Of a DNA stretch of 20,066 nucleotides, positions 1-7,228 are shown one piece after another; position 1 is the stretch's first letter; every line of letters starts with the position of its first letter. Source of the DNA: Opitutales bacterium (GTDB lineage: Bacteria > Verrucomicrobiota > Verrucomicrobiia > Opitutales > Intestinicryptomonadaceae); contig JAJXPD010000003.1 of the NCBI GenBank assembly GCA_021641325.1, positions 4,352 through 24,417 of the forward strand, given 5' to 3'. Under the pieces are notes generated by a model, which was given only the letters and a program-made list of their open reading frames with translations, was not told the origin of the DNA and did not search any database. Made by a program: the position numbers and the translations under genes.

Positions 1-2
1 AC

Positions 3-356
3 GACATCGTGATTCTCTGCGGCGCGGAAAGCCAGCTTGTCGAGGCTGAGAAAATCCTCACGCGCCCCGCGGAAATTTCCGCCGACATTTCCGAAAATTC
101 GGGAGGCGCTGCGCGGCTTGCCGATTTTGAAGTGTCGGAAAAATCGGGGCTTGTCGGCAAAAATCTGCGCGAGCTTGCCTTGCCCAAGAATTTCGGAATA
201 AAGGTGATGGGCGTTTTATGCGAGGGCGACGTAGAGTCTACACAGCCCGATCCCAACAGGGCGTTTGTAGCGGGCGACAGGCTTCTTTGCATGGGCACAA
301 GCGCCGCGTTCAACCGCATTGCCCACGAGCTTAAACTTGCCGAAATTGCAGAATAG
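3..356 (+). CDS. C-terminal fragment of an RCK_C (TrkA-C) domain ion transport protein
   Basis: The reading frame is open from the left edge (first full codon at 3) to a TAG at 354-356, giving 117 residues of a longer protein. The visible part starts with DIVILCG, which reads like the end of one regulatory domain. A linker follows, then an RCK_C-type domain: DFEVSEKSGLVGKNLREL, a GIKVMGV strand, and the closing FVAGDRLLCMGT motif. RCK_C/TrkA-C domains bind small ligands and gate K+ channels, Trk/Ktr uptake systems and CPA-type cation/proton antiporters on the cytoplasmic side. Two such segments in tandem at a C-terminus would suit an antiporter or a TrkA-like subunit, but the membrane part lies outside the window, so the exact protein cannot be named. 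The GTG at 9 is only the first possible start inside the window and is unlikely to be the real one. Confidence 0.7.
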   Translation, partial: DIVILCGAESQLVEAEKILTRPAEISADISENSGGAARLADFEVSEKSGLVGKNLRELALPKNFGIKVMGVLCEGDVESTQPDPNRAFVAGDRLLCMGTSAAFNRIAHELKLAEIAE

Positions 357-357
357 G

Positions 358-457
358 GCGCAACGCCCCCGCGCGGATTGCGTTTTGCCGATTTCTGCGC
401 GAGCCGCGCAAAATAGGAAGCTTGGCGGAGCGCAACGCCCGCGCGGCGGCTTGCGCT
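358..457. repeat. Two similar GC-rich hairpin elements in a convergent intergenic gap
   Basis: Between the RCK_C gene and the convergent nrdG lie two related segments that share GCGCAACGCCC followed by CGCGCGG. The first (358-383) can pair CGCAA with TTGCG. The second (429-457) pairs AGCGCAA with TTGCGCT, and its right arm overlaps the nrdG stop codon. They could act as transcription end signals for the two converging genes, but neither has a following T-run, so this is only a structural observation. Confidence 0.4.
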
Positions 458-989
458 AAGGGGTCTTTTTAGGCTCTTTCCAGAGGACTGTTTCGCCGAG
501 GGCAAGCGTCTTTTTCAAGTCTATTATCCGCTGGTTTGACGAGCCTCTGTACGCAAGCGAGATGTCTTTGAGACTTTCGACAAACGGGCCGTCAACCAAA
601 ATGTCGATGTTCGCAAGAAGTTCGTCGGTCGCCTCGCAATGCGCTCGCCCCGCGAGAATGTCGCGTTCAAGCACGCAGCCGCTGTACGCCCAAATCGTTT
701 TTTGCGGAAACGCCTTTTTTACGCGCCTTAAAAGCGGCAGAAGGGCGCGTTGGTTTTCGGGTTCAAACGGCTCGCCTCCGAGCAGCGAAAGCCCCGTCAA
801 ATGGGGCGGTTCGAGCAGTTTCAGGATTTTCTCCGCCGCGTTTTCGTCGAAAGGCTTTCCGTAGGAGAAATCCCAAGTTTTCGGGTTGAAGCAACATCTG
901 CAATGGTTGCGGCAACCCGACACGAACAACGAAACCCTGATACCCTCGCCGTTTGCGATGTCGAGTGGTTTAATTTCGCCGTAGTTCAT
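456..989 (-). CDS. nrdG: Anaerobic ribonucleotide reductase activating protein NrdG (radical SAM)
   Basis: 177 residues, a typical NrdG length. The radical SAM cluster motif CX3CX2C is at Cys26, Cys30 and Cys33. It is followed by LLGGEP near residue 70 (SAM binding) and by the NrdG-type C-terminal segment YRGSSNQRIID. The enzyme reduces SAM with a 4Fe-4S cluster and installs the glycyl radical on NrdD. It follows nrdD on the same strand with 24 bases between, so the two form an operon. Only a weak AGGG lies upstream of the ATG, which suggests translation partly coupled to nrdD. The C-terminus is short and lysine/proline-rich. Identity is well supported by motif and context. Confidence 0.95.
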   Translation of the reverse strand: MNYGEIKPLDIANGEGIRVSLFVSGCRNHCRCCFNPKTWDFSYGKPFDENAAEKILKLLEPPHLTGLSLLGGEPFEPENQRALLPLLRRVKKAFPQKTIWAYSGCVLERDILAGRAHCEATDELLANIDILVDGPFVESLKDISLAYRGSSNQRIIDLKKTLALGETVLWKEPKKTP

Positions 990-1013
990 TGCGGAAAGCC
1001 CTGCGCCGCGCCC

Positions 1014-3191
1014 TTAGAGGTGCAGGACGCGCTCGCGGATTTCCTGCGTGCGTCCCTGATTCCAGAACTGCGTGCCGATATATCCGCATGTGCGGCGGGC
1101 GACGTTCATTTTGCTTTCGTCGGTATTGCCGCATTTGGGGCAACGCCAGATAAGCTTGCCGTCTTCGTCCTTGACGATTTCTATTTCGCCGTCGAAGCCG
1201 CAGACTTGGCAGTAGTCGCTCTTTGTGTTCAGCTCCGCATACATGATGTTGTCGTAGATATATCTTATGACAAGCAGTACGGCGGGAATGTTGTTTTGCA
1301 TGTTCGGCACTTCGACATAGCTGATTGCCCCTCCCGGCGAAAGCGTCTGGAACTTTGATTCGAGCGAAAGTTTCGCGAACGCGTCTATTGGTTCGGTTAC
1401 ATGCACATGGTAGCTGTTTGTGATGTAGTTTTTGTCGCTGACGCCTTCGATTACGCCGAAGCGGCGTTGGAGCGCCTTTGCAAATTTGTATGTGGTGCTT
1501 TCAAGCGGCGTGCCGTAGAGAGAGTAGTCTATATTTTCGGCTTCCCTCCACTTTTTAGTGTACTCGTTGAGCTTGCGCATGATTTCCAAGCCGAGGGCTT
1601 CGCCTTCGGGGTCGGTAAGCTTTTTCTTGATGAGGCTGAACACGCATTCCCAAAGCCCCGCGTAGCCGAGCGAGAGCGTCGAGTAGCCGCCGTGCAGGTA
1701 CTTGTCTATCTTCTCTCCCTTTTTCAGGCGCAAAAGCGCGCCGTGTTGCCAAAGGATAGGCGCGGCGTCGGAAAGCGTTCCGCTGAGTCGTTCGTGGCGG
1801 CATTGGAGCGCGCGGTGGCAGAGATCCATGCGTTCGTCGAAAATCCGCCAGAAAGCGTCCATGTCGCCTTTTGCCGAAAGCCCGATGTCGGGCAGGTTGA
1901 CGGTGACCACCCCCTGGTTGAAGCGTCCGTAGTATTTCGGCTTGCCGTTTTCGTCGACGTAGGGCGTGAGGAAACTGCGGCAGCCCATGCAGGTGTAGCA
2001 GTGCCCCTCGCCGTTCTTGTCGATTTTGTTGCGGAGCATGATTTTCTCCGAAATGTAGTCGGGCACGAGGCGTTTTGCAGTGCATTTTGCCGCAAGCTCT
2101 GTGAGGTAGTAGTAGGGCGAATCGGGGTTGATGTTGTCCTCTTCGAGAACGTAGATAAGCTTGGGGAACGCGGGCGTGATGTATGTGCCAGCTTCGTTCT
2201 TGACGCCCTGATAACGTTGTTTTAGAACCTCCTCTATGATTATCGCCAAGTCCGCCTTTTCGCGTTCGTTGCGGGCTTCGCCGAGGTACATGAAGACCGT
2301 CACAAACGGCGCCTGTCCGTTTGTTGTCATCAGTGTTACAACCTGATACTGGATTGTCTGCACGCCGCGCGCAACTTCCTCGCGCACGCGCTGTTCTAGA
2401 ATTTTCGAAAGGTGCTTTTCCGAAACTTTTGCACCCGTTTCCGCGAACTCCTCTTCAAGCTCCTTTCGGATTCTTTCGCGCGAGACTTCCACAAACGGAG
2501 CAAGGTGCGTGAGCGTAATGCTCTGCCCGCCGTACTGGTTGCTTGCCACCTGCGCGATAATCTGCGTTGCGATATTGCACGCCGTCGAAAAACTGCGCGG
2601 CCTGTCAATCATCGTGCCCGAAATTACCGTGCCGTTTTGGAGCATGTCTTCGAGGTTCACGAGGTCGCAGTTGTGCATGTGCTGCGCAAAGTAGTCCATG
2701 TCGTGGAAGTGGATAATCCCCGAATTGTGCGCTTCGACGATATCCTGCGGCAGAAGGATTCTCGACGCGATGTCCTTGGAGACTTCGCCCGCCATGTAGT
2801 CGCGCTGTACGCTGTTGATGGTGGGGTTCTTGTTGGAGTTCTCCTGCTTGATGTCCTCGTTGTTGCATTCGATGAGCGTGAGAATGCGCTCGTCGGTGCT
2901 GTTGGAGCGGCGGACGAGACTGCGGACGTAGCGGTAGGTGATGTATTTTTTCGCCACTTCGAACGCGCCCGCCTTCATAATGCGCGTTTCCACGATGTCC
3001 TGAATTTCCTCGACGGTCAAGGCTCTGTCTCGGGCGGCTGCGATGCCTTCGATGAAGTCTGCAATTTCCCTGATTTGTTCCGATGTGAGCGCCGAGTTGA
3101 AGTCTACCGTCTGGTTCGCCTTTGTGATGGCGTTTACGATTTTGTTGACGTCGAACACGGCCTCCGCGCCGCTTCTCTTTAAGATTTTCAT
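1014..3191 (-). CDS. nrdD: Anaerobic (class III) ribonucleoside-triphosphate reductase NrdD
   Basis: 725 residues. An N-terminal ATP-cone (about residues 1-90, starting MKILKRSGAEAVFDVNK) provides allosteric control. The glycyl-radical barrel follows, with the conserved CNIATQI and CMGCRSFL cysteine segments. Near the C-terminus a zinc site is formed by Cys661, Cys664, Cys684 and Cys687. The radical loop RRTCGYIG places the glycyl radical at Gly703. The enzyme reduces ribonucleotides to deoxyribonucleotides without oxygen, with formate as the usual reductant. All key residues are present, so the protein should be functional. The ATG at 3191 is supported by an AAGGAA Shine-Dalgarno five bases upstream. 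nrdG follows directly. The gene implies DNA synthesis under anoxic conditions. Confidence 0.97.
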   Translation of the reverse strand: MKILKRSGAEAVFDVNKIVNAITKANQTVDFNSALTSEQIREIADFIEGIAAARDRALTVEEIQDIVETRIMKAGAFEVAKKYITYRYVRSLVRRSNSTDERILTLIECNNEDIKQENSNKNPTINSVQRDYMAGEVSKDIASRILLPQDIVEAHNSGIIHFHDMDYFAQHMHNCDLVNLEDMLQNGTVISGTMIDRPRSFSTACNIATQIIAQVASNQYGGQSITLTHLAPFVEVSRERIRKELEEEFAETGAKVSEKHLSKILEQRVREEVARGVQTIQYQVVTLMTTNGQAPFVTVFMYLGEARNEREKADLAIIIEEVLKQRYQGVKNEAGTYITPAFPKLIYVLEEDNINPDSPYYYLTELAAKCTAKRLVPDYISEKIMLRNKIDKNGEGHCYTCMGCRSFLTPYVDENGKPKYYGRFNQGVVTVNLPDIGLSAKGDMDAFWRIFDERMDLCHRALQCRHERLSGTLSDAAPILWQHGALLRLKKGEKIDKYLHGGYSTLSLGYAGLWECVFSLIKKKLTDPEGEALGLEIMRKLNEYTKKWREAENIDYSLYGTPLESTTYKFAKALQRRFGVIEGVSDKNYITNSYHVHVTEPIDAFAKLSLESKFQTLSPGGAISYVEVPNMQNNIPAVLLVIRYIYDNIMYAELNTKSDYCQVCGFDGEIEIVKDEDGKLIWRCPKCGNTDESKMNVARRTCGYIGTQFWNQGRTQEIRERVLHL

Positions 3192-3196
3192 TTTTA

Positions 3197-3202
3197 TTCC
3201 TT
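3197..3202 (-). promoter_or_regulatory. Ribosome binding site of nrdD
   Basis: On the minus strand AAGGAA is followed by TAAAA and the ATG. The 14-base string AAGGAATAAAAATG is identical at the AmaP-like gene start (4805-4818). Confidence 0.8.
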
Positions 3203-3317
3203 GTTGGTTGGTGGCTTGTCGATTGTGCTCGGGCGTTTTTTTTCATTCCGCAAAACGCCCGCTTTGTCGGAAATTATCCCGGCGCATTTTGCGCGTTTTT
3301 TTTCGATTCCCGTATTT

Positions 3318-3417
3318 TTTGAAGTCCATTCAAAGCAAATAGGGAACACACGCAAGCGATTTTTTTAAGTTTTTTGCAATGCTTTGAATATCCGCCTATT
3401 ATTTGCTTTTATTTGAA
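3318..3417. promoter_or_regulatory. Cluster of TTTGAA half-sites and inverted repeats upstream of nrdDG
   Basis: TTTGAA or its complement occurs at 3318-3323, 3329-3334, 3383-3388 and 3412-3417. The first two form a 17-base dyad with a five-base centre. ATTCAAAGCA (3328-3337) has a perfect inverted copy, TGCTTTGAAT, at 3380-3389. AAAGCAAATA (3332-3341) has an inverted copy at 3400-3409. It does not resemble the NrdR box or an FNR site as I know them. A role as an operator is inferred only from position and symmetry. Confidence 0.4.
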
Positions 3418-3554
3418 CGGCTTTACATTATCCGAAAGCGGCGTTTTTTTTACGCCGAAAGCGCAAACTCCGCAGTCGAATTTACTTCCGCCCGCTTTTT
3501 GAAAAACGGCGGGGTTTTGGGACGCATTTGCGCCCGCGCGGACGCCCGAAAATG

Positions 3555-4220
3555 CTATGGTCCGAGGAACTCGGCGACCAGCTCTTTTACCGCAATTTCG
3601 GTGTCGGGCGCGACCAAAACGTCGGAGACTGCCACAATGCGTTCCGCGCCCGCCGACCTTACCGCCCGCGCCGTTTTTTTGTTCACGCCGCCGATTGCAA
3701 ACCACGGCAGAAAGGGTTTTTTGCCCGCAACGTATTCCACAAGCTCAAGCCCGACGGGTTTGCGCCCCGGCTTTGTGTTTGTGGCGTAGACGGGGCCCAC
3801 CGCGAAATAGTCGAGAATGTCGCGCAGTTCGTCGGCGGCGTCCGCCTGTTCGGGCGAGTGGGTTGAAAGTCCGAGAACGCGGTTTTTGCCTATGAGCTTG
3901 CGGGCTTCGCGCGGGGGCATGTCGTCCTGCCCGACGTGCAGACCCGCGTTGGGAATGCGCCGGCAGATTTCGGCGGCGAGTTCGGGGGAGTCGTTAATAA
4001 TGAAAAACGGGGCGTTTGCGGTCTTGAAAAGCGGGAGGATTTCAAGCGCAAGTTCGCGCTTTTCCGCCTCGTTCTCCTTTTTTGCCCTCAGTTGGACGAT
4101 TTTCGCGCCCGACGCCAGCAGTTGGCGGCATTTTTCGAAAATGTTTTCCCGCGCGACGTAGCCCGTGTCGAGGATTCCGTAAAAAGTCGCGTTCCTCAGT
4201 TGGTCGGAAAGCTCTGCCAT
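3555..4220 (-). CDS. thiE: Thiamine-phosphate synthase ThiE
   Basis: 221 residues, the usual ThiE length. ThiE joins the HMP-pyrophosphate and thiazole-phosphate halves into thiamine monophosphate in the cytoplasm. Family motifs appear in order along the TIM barrel: VQLRAK at 42-47, IIND at 74-77, GLHVGQDDMP at 93-102, GLSTHSPEQA at 117-126, FAVGPVYATNTK at 139-150, FAIGGV at 174-179 and IVAVSD at 195-200. The start overlaps the stop codon of the upstream AmaP-like gene by one base (TAATG), which indicates translational coupling. No other thiamine gene and no recognisable thi-box riboswitch is seen nearby. It could be a standalone salvage or branch gene. Identity is secure. Confidence 0.95.
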   Translation of the reverse strand: MAELSDQLRNATFYGILDTGYVARENIFEKCRQLLASGAKIVQLRAKKENEAEKRELALEILPLFKTANAPFFIINDSPELAAEICRRIPNAGLHVGQDDMPPREARKLIGKNRVLGLSTHSPEQADAADELRDILDYFAVGPVYATNTKPGRKPVGLELVEYVAGKKPFLPWFAIGGVNKKTARAVRSAGAERIVAVSDVLVAPDTEIAVKELVAEFLGP

Positions 4221-4807
4221 TAATTGTCCGATTCGTCTTTTTTGATGTCTTCGCCCGAATTGAAAACGGTGTCGGAAACAGACAGGACGTCGTCGTCCTT
4301 GATGTCGGGGGCGGGGGGCAGGAATTTTGTTGCGGGCTTGTAGATTAGCCCTTTGAAGCCCGTTACGCGCACGTCTATTCTGCCGAGCTTTTCCACGCCC
4401 AAGTGTTCGCGGAAAGCGGAAGTCAACGCCGACTGGATTTCGCTTGTGGCGTCGGTGAGCTTCTGTCCGGATTCGAGTTTTAGGGCGACGTTCATGCAGA
4501 GTTTGCCGCGCTTTGTGTAGATTGAGACGTCGGGGCGGTTGAGCGCGCCGAGGCTATAACAGACGCTTTGCACAAGCTCGTCGAGAGCCTTGCGCGAAAC
4601 TTCGACGACCCCCGCGCGGTTGTCGAAAAGCCTAATCGGCTTGCGGAAATTCTTGATTTTGCGGTAGAGTACAAGCAGGACGAACGCCGCGAGCGCGCCG
4701 CCGAGCATTTCGGGCGCGTAGGGTTGTTCCCATGCGGTTTTCACCAGTTTGATTGCGTTTTCAATCCATTCTCCCGCGGTTTTGATGTAGGCGTCGATAT
4801 TGTCCAT
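4220..4807 (-). CDS. Membrane-anchored Asp23/AmaP-like protein
   Basis: 195 residues. One hydrophobic segment (about 34-48) follows an amphipathic N-terminus. A cytoplasmic domain runs from about 65 to 155. Its pattern VEVSRKALDELV... SIYTKRGKLCMNVALKL... RIDVRVTGF resembles the Asp23/DUF322 fold of alkaline-shock protein anchors (AmaP). The tail is acidic, proline-containing and probably disordered. In Firmicutes AmaP tethers Asp23 to the membrane and is tied to cell-envelope stress; the role in this organism is not known. It has its own AAGGAA Shine-Dalgarno and a plausible promoter overlapping the ubiD stop, and it is translationally coupled to thiE. The family assignment rests on pattern and topology, so it is moderately sure. 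Confidence 0.65.
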   Translation of the reverse strand: MDNIDAYIKTAGEWIENAIKLVKTAWEQPYAPEMLGGALAAFVLLVLYRKIKNFRKPIRLFDNRAGVVEVSRKALDELVQSVCYSLGALNRPDVSIYTKRGKLCMNVALKLESGQKLTDATSEIQSALTSAFREHLGVEKLGRIDVRVTGFKGLIYKPATKFLPPAPDIKDDDVLSVSDTVFNSGEDIKKDESDN

Positions 4808-4812
4808 TTTTA

Positions 4813-4818
4813 TTCCTT
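4813..4818 (-). promoter_or_regulatory. Ribosome binding site of the AmaP-like gene
   Basis: AAGGAA on the minus strand, five bases before the ATG. It is identical in sequence and spacing to the nrdD site, and supports the start at 4807. Confidence 0.75.
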
Positions 4819-4828
4819 AATTACGGTT

Positions 4829-4857
4829 ATTTAAGAGTCGGAATCGTTTTTTTTCAA
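4829..4857 (-). promoter_or_regulatory. Candidate promoter of the AmaP-like gene and thiE
   Basis: The minus strand has TTGAAA (4852-4857) and TTAAAT (4829-4834) separated by 17 bases, in a short AT-rich stretch beside the ubiD stop codon. It would separate this pair from the upstream menaquinone genes. The hexamers match the consensus only partly. Confidence 0.4.
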
Positions 4858-4859
4858 GT

Positions 4860-6635
4860 TTATTTGTCGAAGGAGAGGTCGTCGGGCCACTCGCGCGTGT
4901 GCCCGTCGGCGGCGTTCTTTTTGCAGGCGTCGAGCAGGCAGGGCTCGCCGAATATTATATCGCGCGACGGGTCGGTATTGTTAAAGATTTTCCAGAGAAT
5001 TTTCGAGTTGTCGGAAATATCGACTTCCGGGTCGAAAATGGCGGCGACCTTGAAATGTTCGGCGAGGTCGGGCGCGTGTTTGAGCTTCTCCAAAATGTCC
5101 CTCCCGCGAGACTCTCCCTTTTTCACCGCGACCGCGCAGAAGAAATCGCGCGCGCAGAGCCTGTCGAACTGCGGAAGTTCGGCTTTCAGGTACGCCCCGA
5201 TTTTCGCGACTGACGATTCGTCGGCGGGCGAAAGTTTTTTCACGCTTCGGGGGGCTTCGCCGTCGGTTCTTTCGGTGAGGTCGATTGCGATTTTCGCGCC
5301 GTGAAGCGGGTTTGGCGCGGAGTGGTCGAGCGCGTCGAGAACTCCGCTTGAAATCATAGCGTCCGACTTCGGGTCGAAGCTTTCCACGAATTTGCGCCAG
5401 ACCGCCCGCAGGTCGGACGGGTCCACGCTTTCGTCAACCACCGTGAGCGATTTGCAGAAGCTCATCTGCCCCTGTCCCCACAGCCCCGACGCCAGTTTCT
5501 GCGCGTGCGCGGGGAATTCCTTTTCAATGGAGACTACCGCGATGTTGTGGAAAACCCCCTCCCACGGCAGGAAATATTCTTTGATTTCGGGCATGACGGT
5601 TTTCAGCAGCGGCAGGAAAACGCGCTCCGTGGCTTTTGCCATGTAGCAGTCTTCCATGGGCGGCGGGCCGACGAGCGTTGCGCAGTAAATGGGCTTTTCC
5701 TTTCGGGTGATTGCCGTGAGGTGGAAGACGGGATACATGTCGGCGAGGGAGTAGTAGCCCGTGTGGTCTCCGAACGGGCCTTCGAGCCGCCGCTCGTCGC
5801 AGTCCACATAGCCTTCGAGAACGAACTCGGCGTCGGCGGGAACTTCCATGTCCACCGAGATGCACTTTGCCATCGGCACGCCTTTTTTGCGGAAGAAGCC
5901 CGCCAGAAGAAGCTCGTCTATTCCGCGCGGCATGGGGGCTGTCGCCGCGTAGATTGTGGCGGGGTCGGCTCCGATTGCGACCGCCACGGGCATGCGTTTT
6001 TTCGCTTTTGCGTACTCTTTGAAAAAGTGCGAGCCGTCTTTGTGGACATGCCAGTGCATGCCCGTAGTGTCGGCGTCGTAGACTTGCAGGCGGTACATGC
6101 CCAGATTCCGCTTTTTGCCGTCGGGCGACTTCGTGAAAACGAGCGGAAGTGTGATGAATCTGCCGCCGTCGTGCGGCCAGCATTTCAGCACGGGGATTTC
6201 GGAAAGGTCGATGTCTTTGCCCGTTTTTACGACCTCCTGACACGGCGGCCAGCCTCGGAATTTCCTAGGCAGAATGCGGGCGAGCGGGAGCGTCTTTTTT
6301 GCCAAGTCCCAAAAGTCGGCAAAGGATTTCGGCGGGTTTGCCTCCGTAAGCTCGGCGATTTCTCGACCCGCGTCGGCGAGCCTTTCGATTCCGAGAGCCG
6401 CCGACATGCGCCTGTCGCTGCCGAAAAGGTTGACCGCTACGGGGAAGGACTTTCTGCCGTTGTCCACCACGTTTTCGAAAAGCAGAGCCTTGCCGCCGTC
6501 GGGCTTTTTCGATTCGGCGTCGGCGTATTTCGAGATTTCAACAATCGGCGAAACCTCGTCTTTTATGCGCACGAGTTCCCCCGCCGCGTCGAGCATGTCG
6601 ATAAATTCGGATATGTTTTTGTAGGATTTTTTCAC
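4860..6635 (-). CDS. ubiD: UbiD-family decarboxylase of menaquinone synthesis (MqnL-type)
   Basis: 591 residues from a GTG at 6635, whose GTGA overlaps the ubiX stop. This start gives VKKSYKNISEFIDML, the normal UbiD N-terminus. UbiD enzymes use prenylated FMN and a divalent metal to decarboxylate aromatic acids. Visible landmarks are NLGMYRLQ (177-184, with the active-site Arg), the HWHVH segment near 194-198, FVLEG near 271-275 and the family signature ERRLEGPFGDHTGYYS (281-296). In the futalosine pathway this enzyme removes the carboxylate from prenylated 1,4-dihydroxy-6-naphthoate. It sits in a tight leftward unit mqnP-ubiX-ubiD, next to the enzyme that makes its cofactor. A longer open frame up to 6935 exists but lies inside ubiX in another frame and is rejected. 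Confidence 0.92.
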   Translation of the reverse strand: MKKSYKNISEFIDMLDAAGELVRIKDEVSPIVEISKYADAESKKPDGGKALLFENVVDNGRKSFPVAVNLFGSDRRMSAALGIERLADAGREIAELTEANPPKSFADFWDLAKKTLPLARILPRKFRGWPPCQEVVKTGKDIDLSEIPVLKCWPHDGGRFITLPLVFTKSPDGKKRNLGMYRLQVYDADTTGMHWHVHKDGSHFFKEYAKAKKRMPVAVAIGADPATIYAATAPMPRGIDELLLAGFFRKKGVPMAKCISVDMEVPADAEFVLEGYVDCDERRLEGPFGDHTGYYSLADMYPVFHLTAITRKEKPIYCATLVGPPPMEDCYMAKATERVFLPLLKTVMPEIKEYFLPWEGVFHNIAVVSIEKEFPAHAQKLASGLWGQGQMSFCKSLTVVDESVDPSDLRAVWRKFVESFDPKSDAMISSGVLDALDHSAPNPLHGAKIAIDLTERTDGEAPRSVKKLSPADESSVAKIGAYLKAELPQFDRLCARDFFCAVAVKKGESRGRDILEKLKHAPDLAEHFKVAAIFDPEVDISDNSKILWKIFNNTDPSRDIIFGEPCLLDACKKNAADGHTREWPDDLSFDK

Positions 6636-7228
6636 AGTCCCCACTCCCTTATGAACGTTTGTTTGAAGCCCATCGCCTGCACGATTCGCGCGGCGATTGT
6701 GTCGGCGATGTCGTCGGCGGTTTTCGGTTTTCCGTAGAACGACACGCACGGCGGAAGCACCGTAGCCCCCGCAAGAAAAAGCGTTTCCATGTTGCGGATA
6801 TGCGAGAGCGCAAGCGGCGTCTCGCGCGGGCAGACAACCAGCCTGCGGCGTTCCTTCAAGGCGACTTCCGCCGCGCGTACAATCAGGTTGTCGGCGATTC
6901 CGCACGCGAGCTTTCCGAGGGTTTTCATCGAGCACGGCGCGATTGCCATTGCGTCGAATAAAAACGAGCCGCTCGCGGGAGGCGCGCGGAAATTGCGCTC
7001 GTCGAAAAATTTTACCGTCCGAGCGGACACTCCGAGCCGTTCGAGAGCCGCGGCGGCGTCGGACGCGCCGTCGATTTCGTCGGGTATGATTTCCGCGGCG
7101 GCGTCGCTTACAATGCAGTATACTTCGGCGTCGGCGCGGACGAGCATCGCCGCAGTCCGTATCCCGATTGCCGCGCCCGAAGCCCCCGTAATCGCCACGA
7201 CCGCGCGTTTTTTTTGTGCGCTATCCAT
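6632..7228 (-). CDS. ubiX: UbiX-family flavin prenyltransferase (MqnM-type)
   Basis: 198 residues, standard for UbiX. It attaches a dimethylallyl group to FMN to make the prenylated flavin that UbiD needs. Signatures are ITGASGA at 13-19 (phosphate/FMN loop), the APCSMKTLGKLACGIADNL stretch near residue 97 and the VVCPRETPLALSHIRNM stretch near 131. The start overlaps the mqnP stop by eight bases, and its own stop overlaps the ubiD GTG by four. The three genes are therefore almost certainly one transcript with coupled translation, and cofactor supply is physically linked to cofactor use. The paralogous reading as an AMP-prenylating or phenolic acid decarboxylase subunit is unlikely given the neighbours. 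Confidence 0.94.
   Translation of the reverse strand: MDSAQKKRAVVAITGASGAAIGIRTAAMLVRADAEVYCIVSDAAAEIIPDEIDGASDAAAALERLGVSARTVKFFDERNFRAPPASGSFLFDAMAIAPCSMKTLGKLACGIADNLIVRAAEVALKERRRLVVCPRETPLALSHIRNMETLFLAGATVLPPCVSFYGKPKTADDIADTIAARIVQAMGFKQTFIREWGL

Larger units (their letters stand above)
3192..3554. other. 363-base intergenic region upstream of nrdDG and downstream of thiE
   Basis: No credible gene is seen. The part from 3240 to 3420 is AT-rich with several A/T tracts and should hold the nrdDG promoter. GATAAT appears twice on the minus strand (within 3271-3281 and 3428-3436), but no convincing -35 sits at the right distance, so I assign no promoter. A small hairpin, GGCGT-loop-ACGCC at 3440-3456, is flanked by direct copies of CCGAAAGCG (3432-3440 and 3455-3463). 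A GC-rich dyad lies at about 3488-3514. No clear thiE terminator is visible. Confidence 0.6.

Noticed and set aside
3488..3514. GC-rich dyad as a thiE terminator
   Set aside because: On the thiE strand the stem is imperfect and has no T-run after it.
5505..6737. 410-codon open frame on the plus strand
   Set aside because: It is antisense to ubiD, a clear family member. The Val/Arg/Phe-rich composition is typical of a shadow frame in GC-rich DNA.
6636..6935. In-frame 100-codon N-terminal extension of ubiD
   Set aside because: It lies inside ubiX in another frame and has no family similarity. The GTG at 6635 overlapping the ubiX stop gives the normal UbiD N-terminus.
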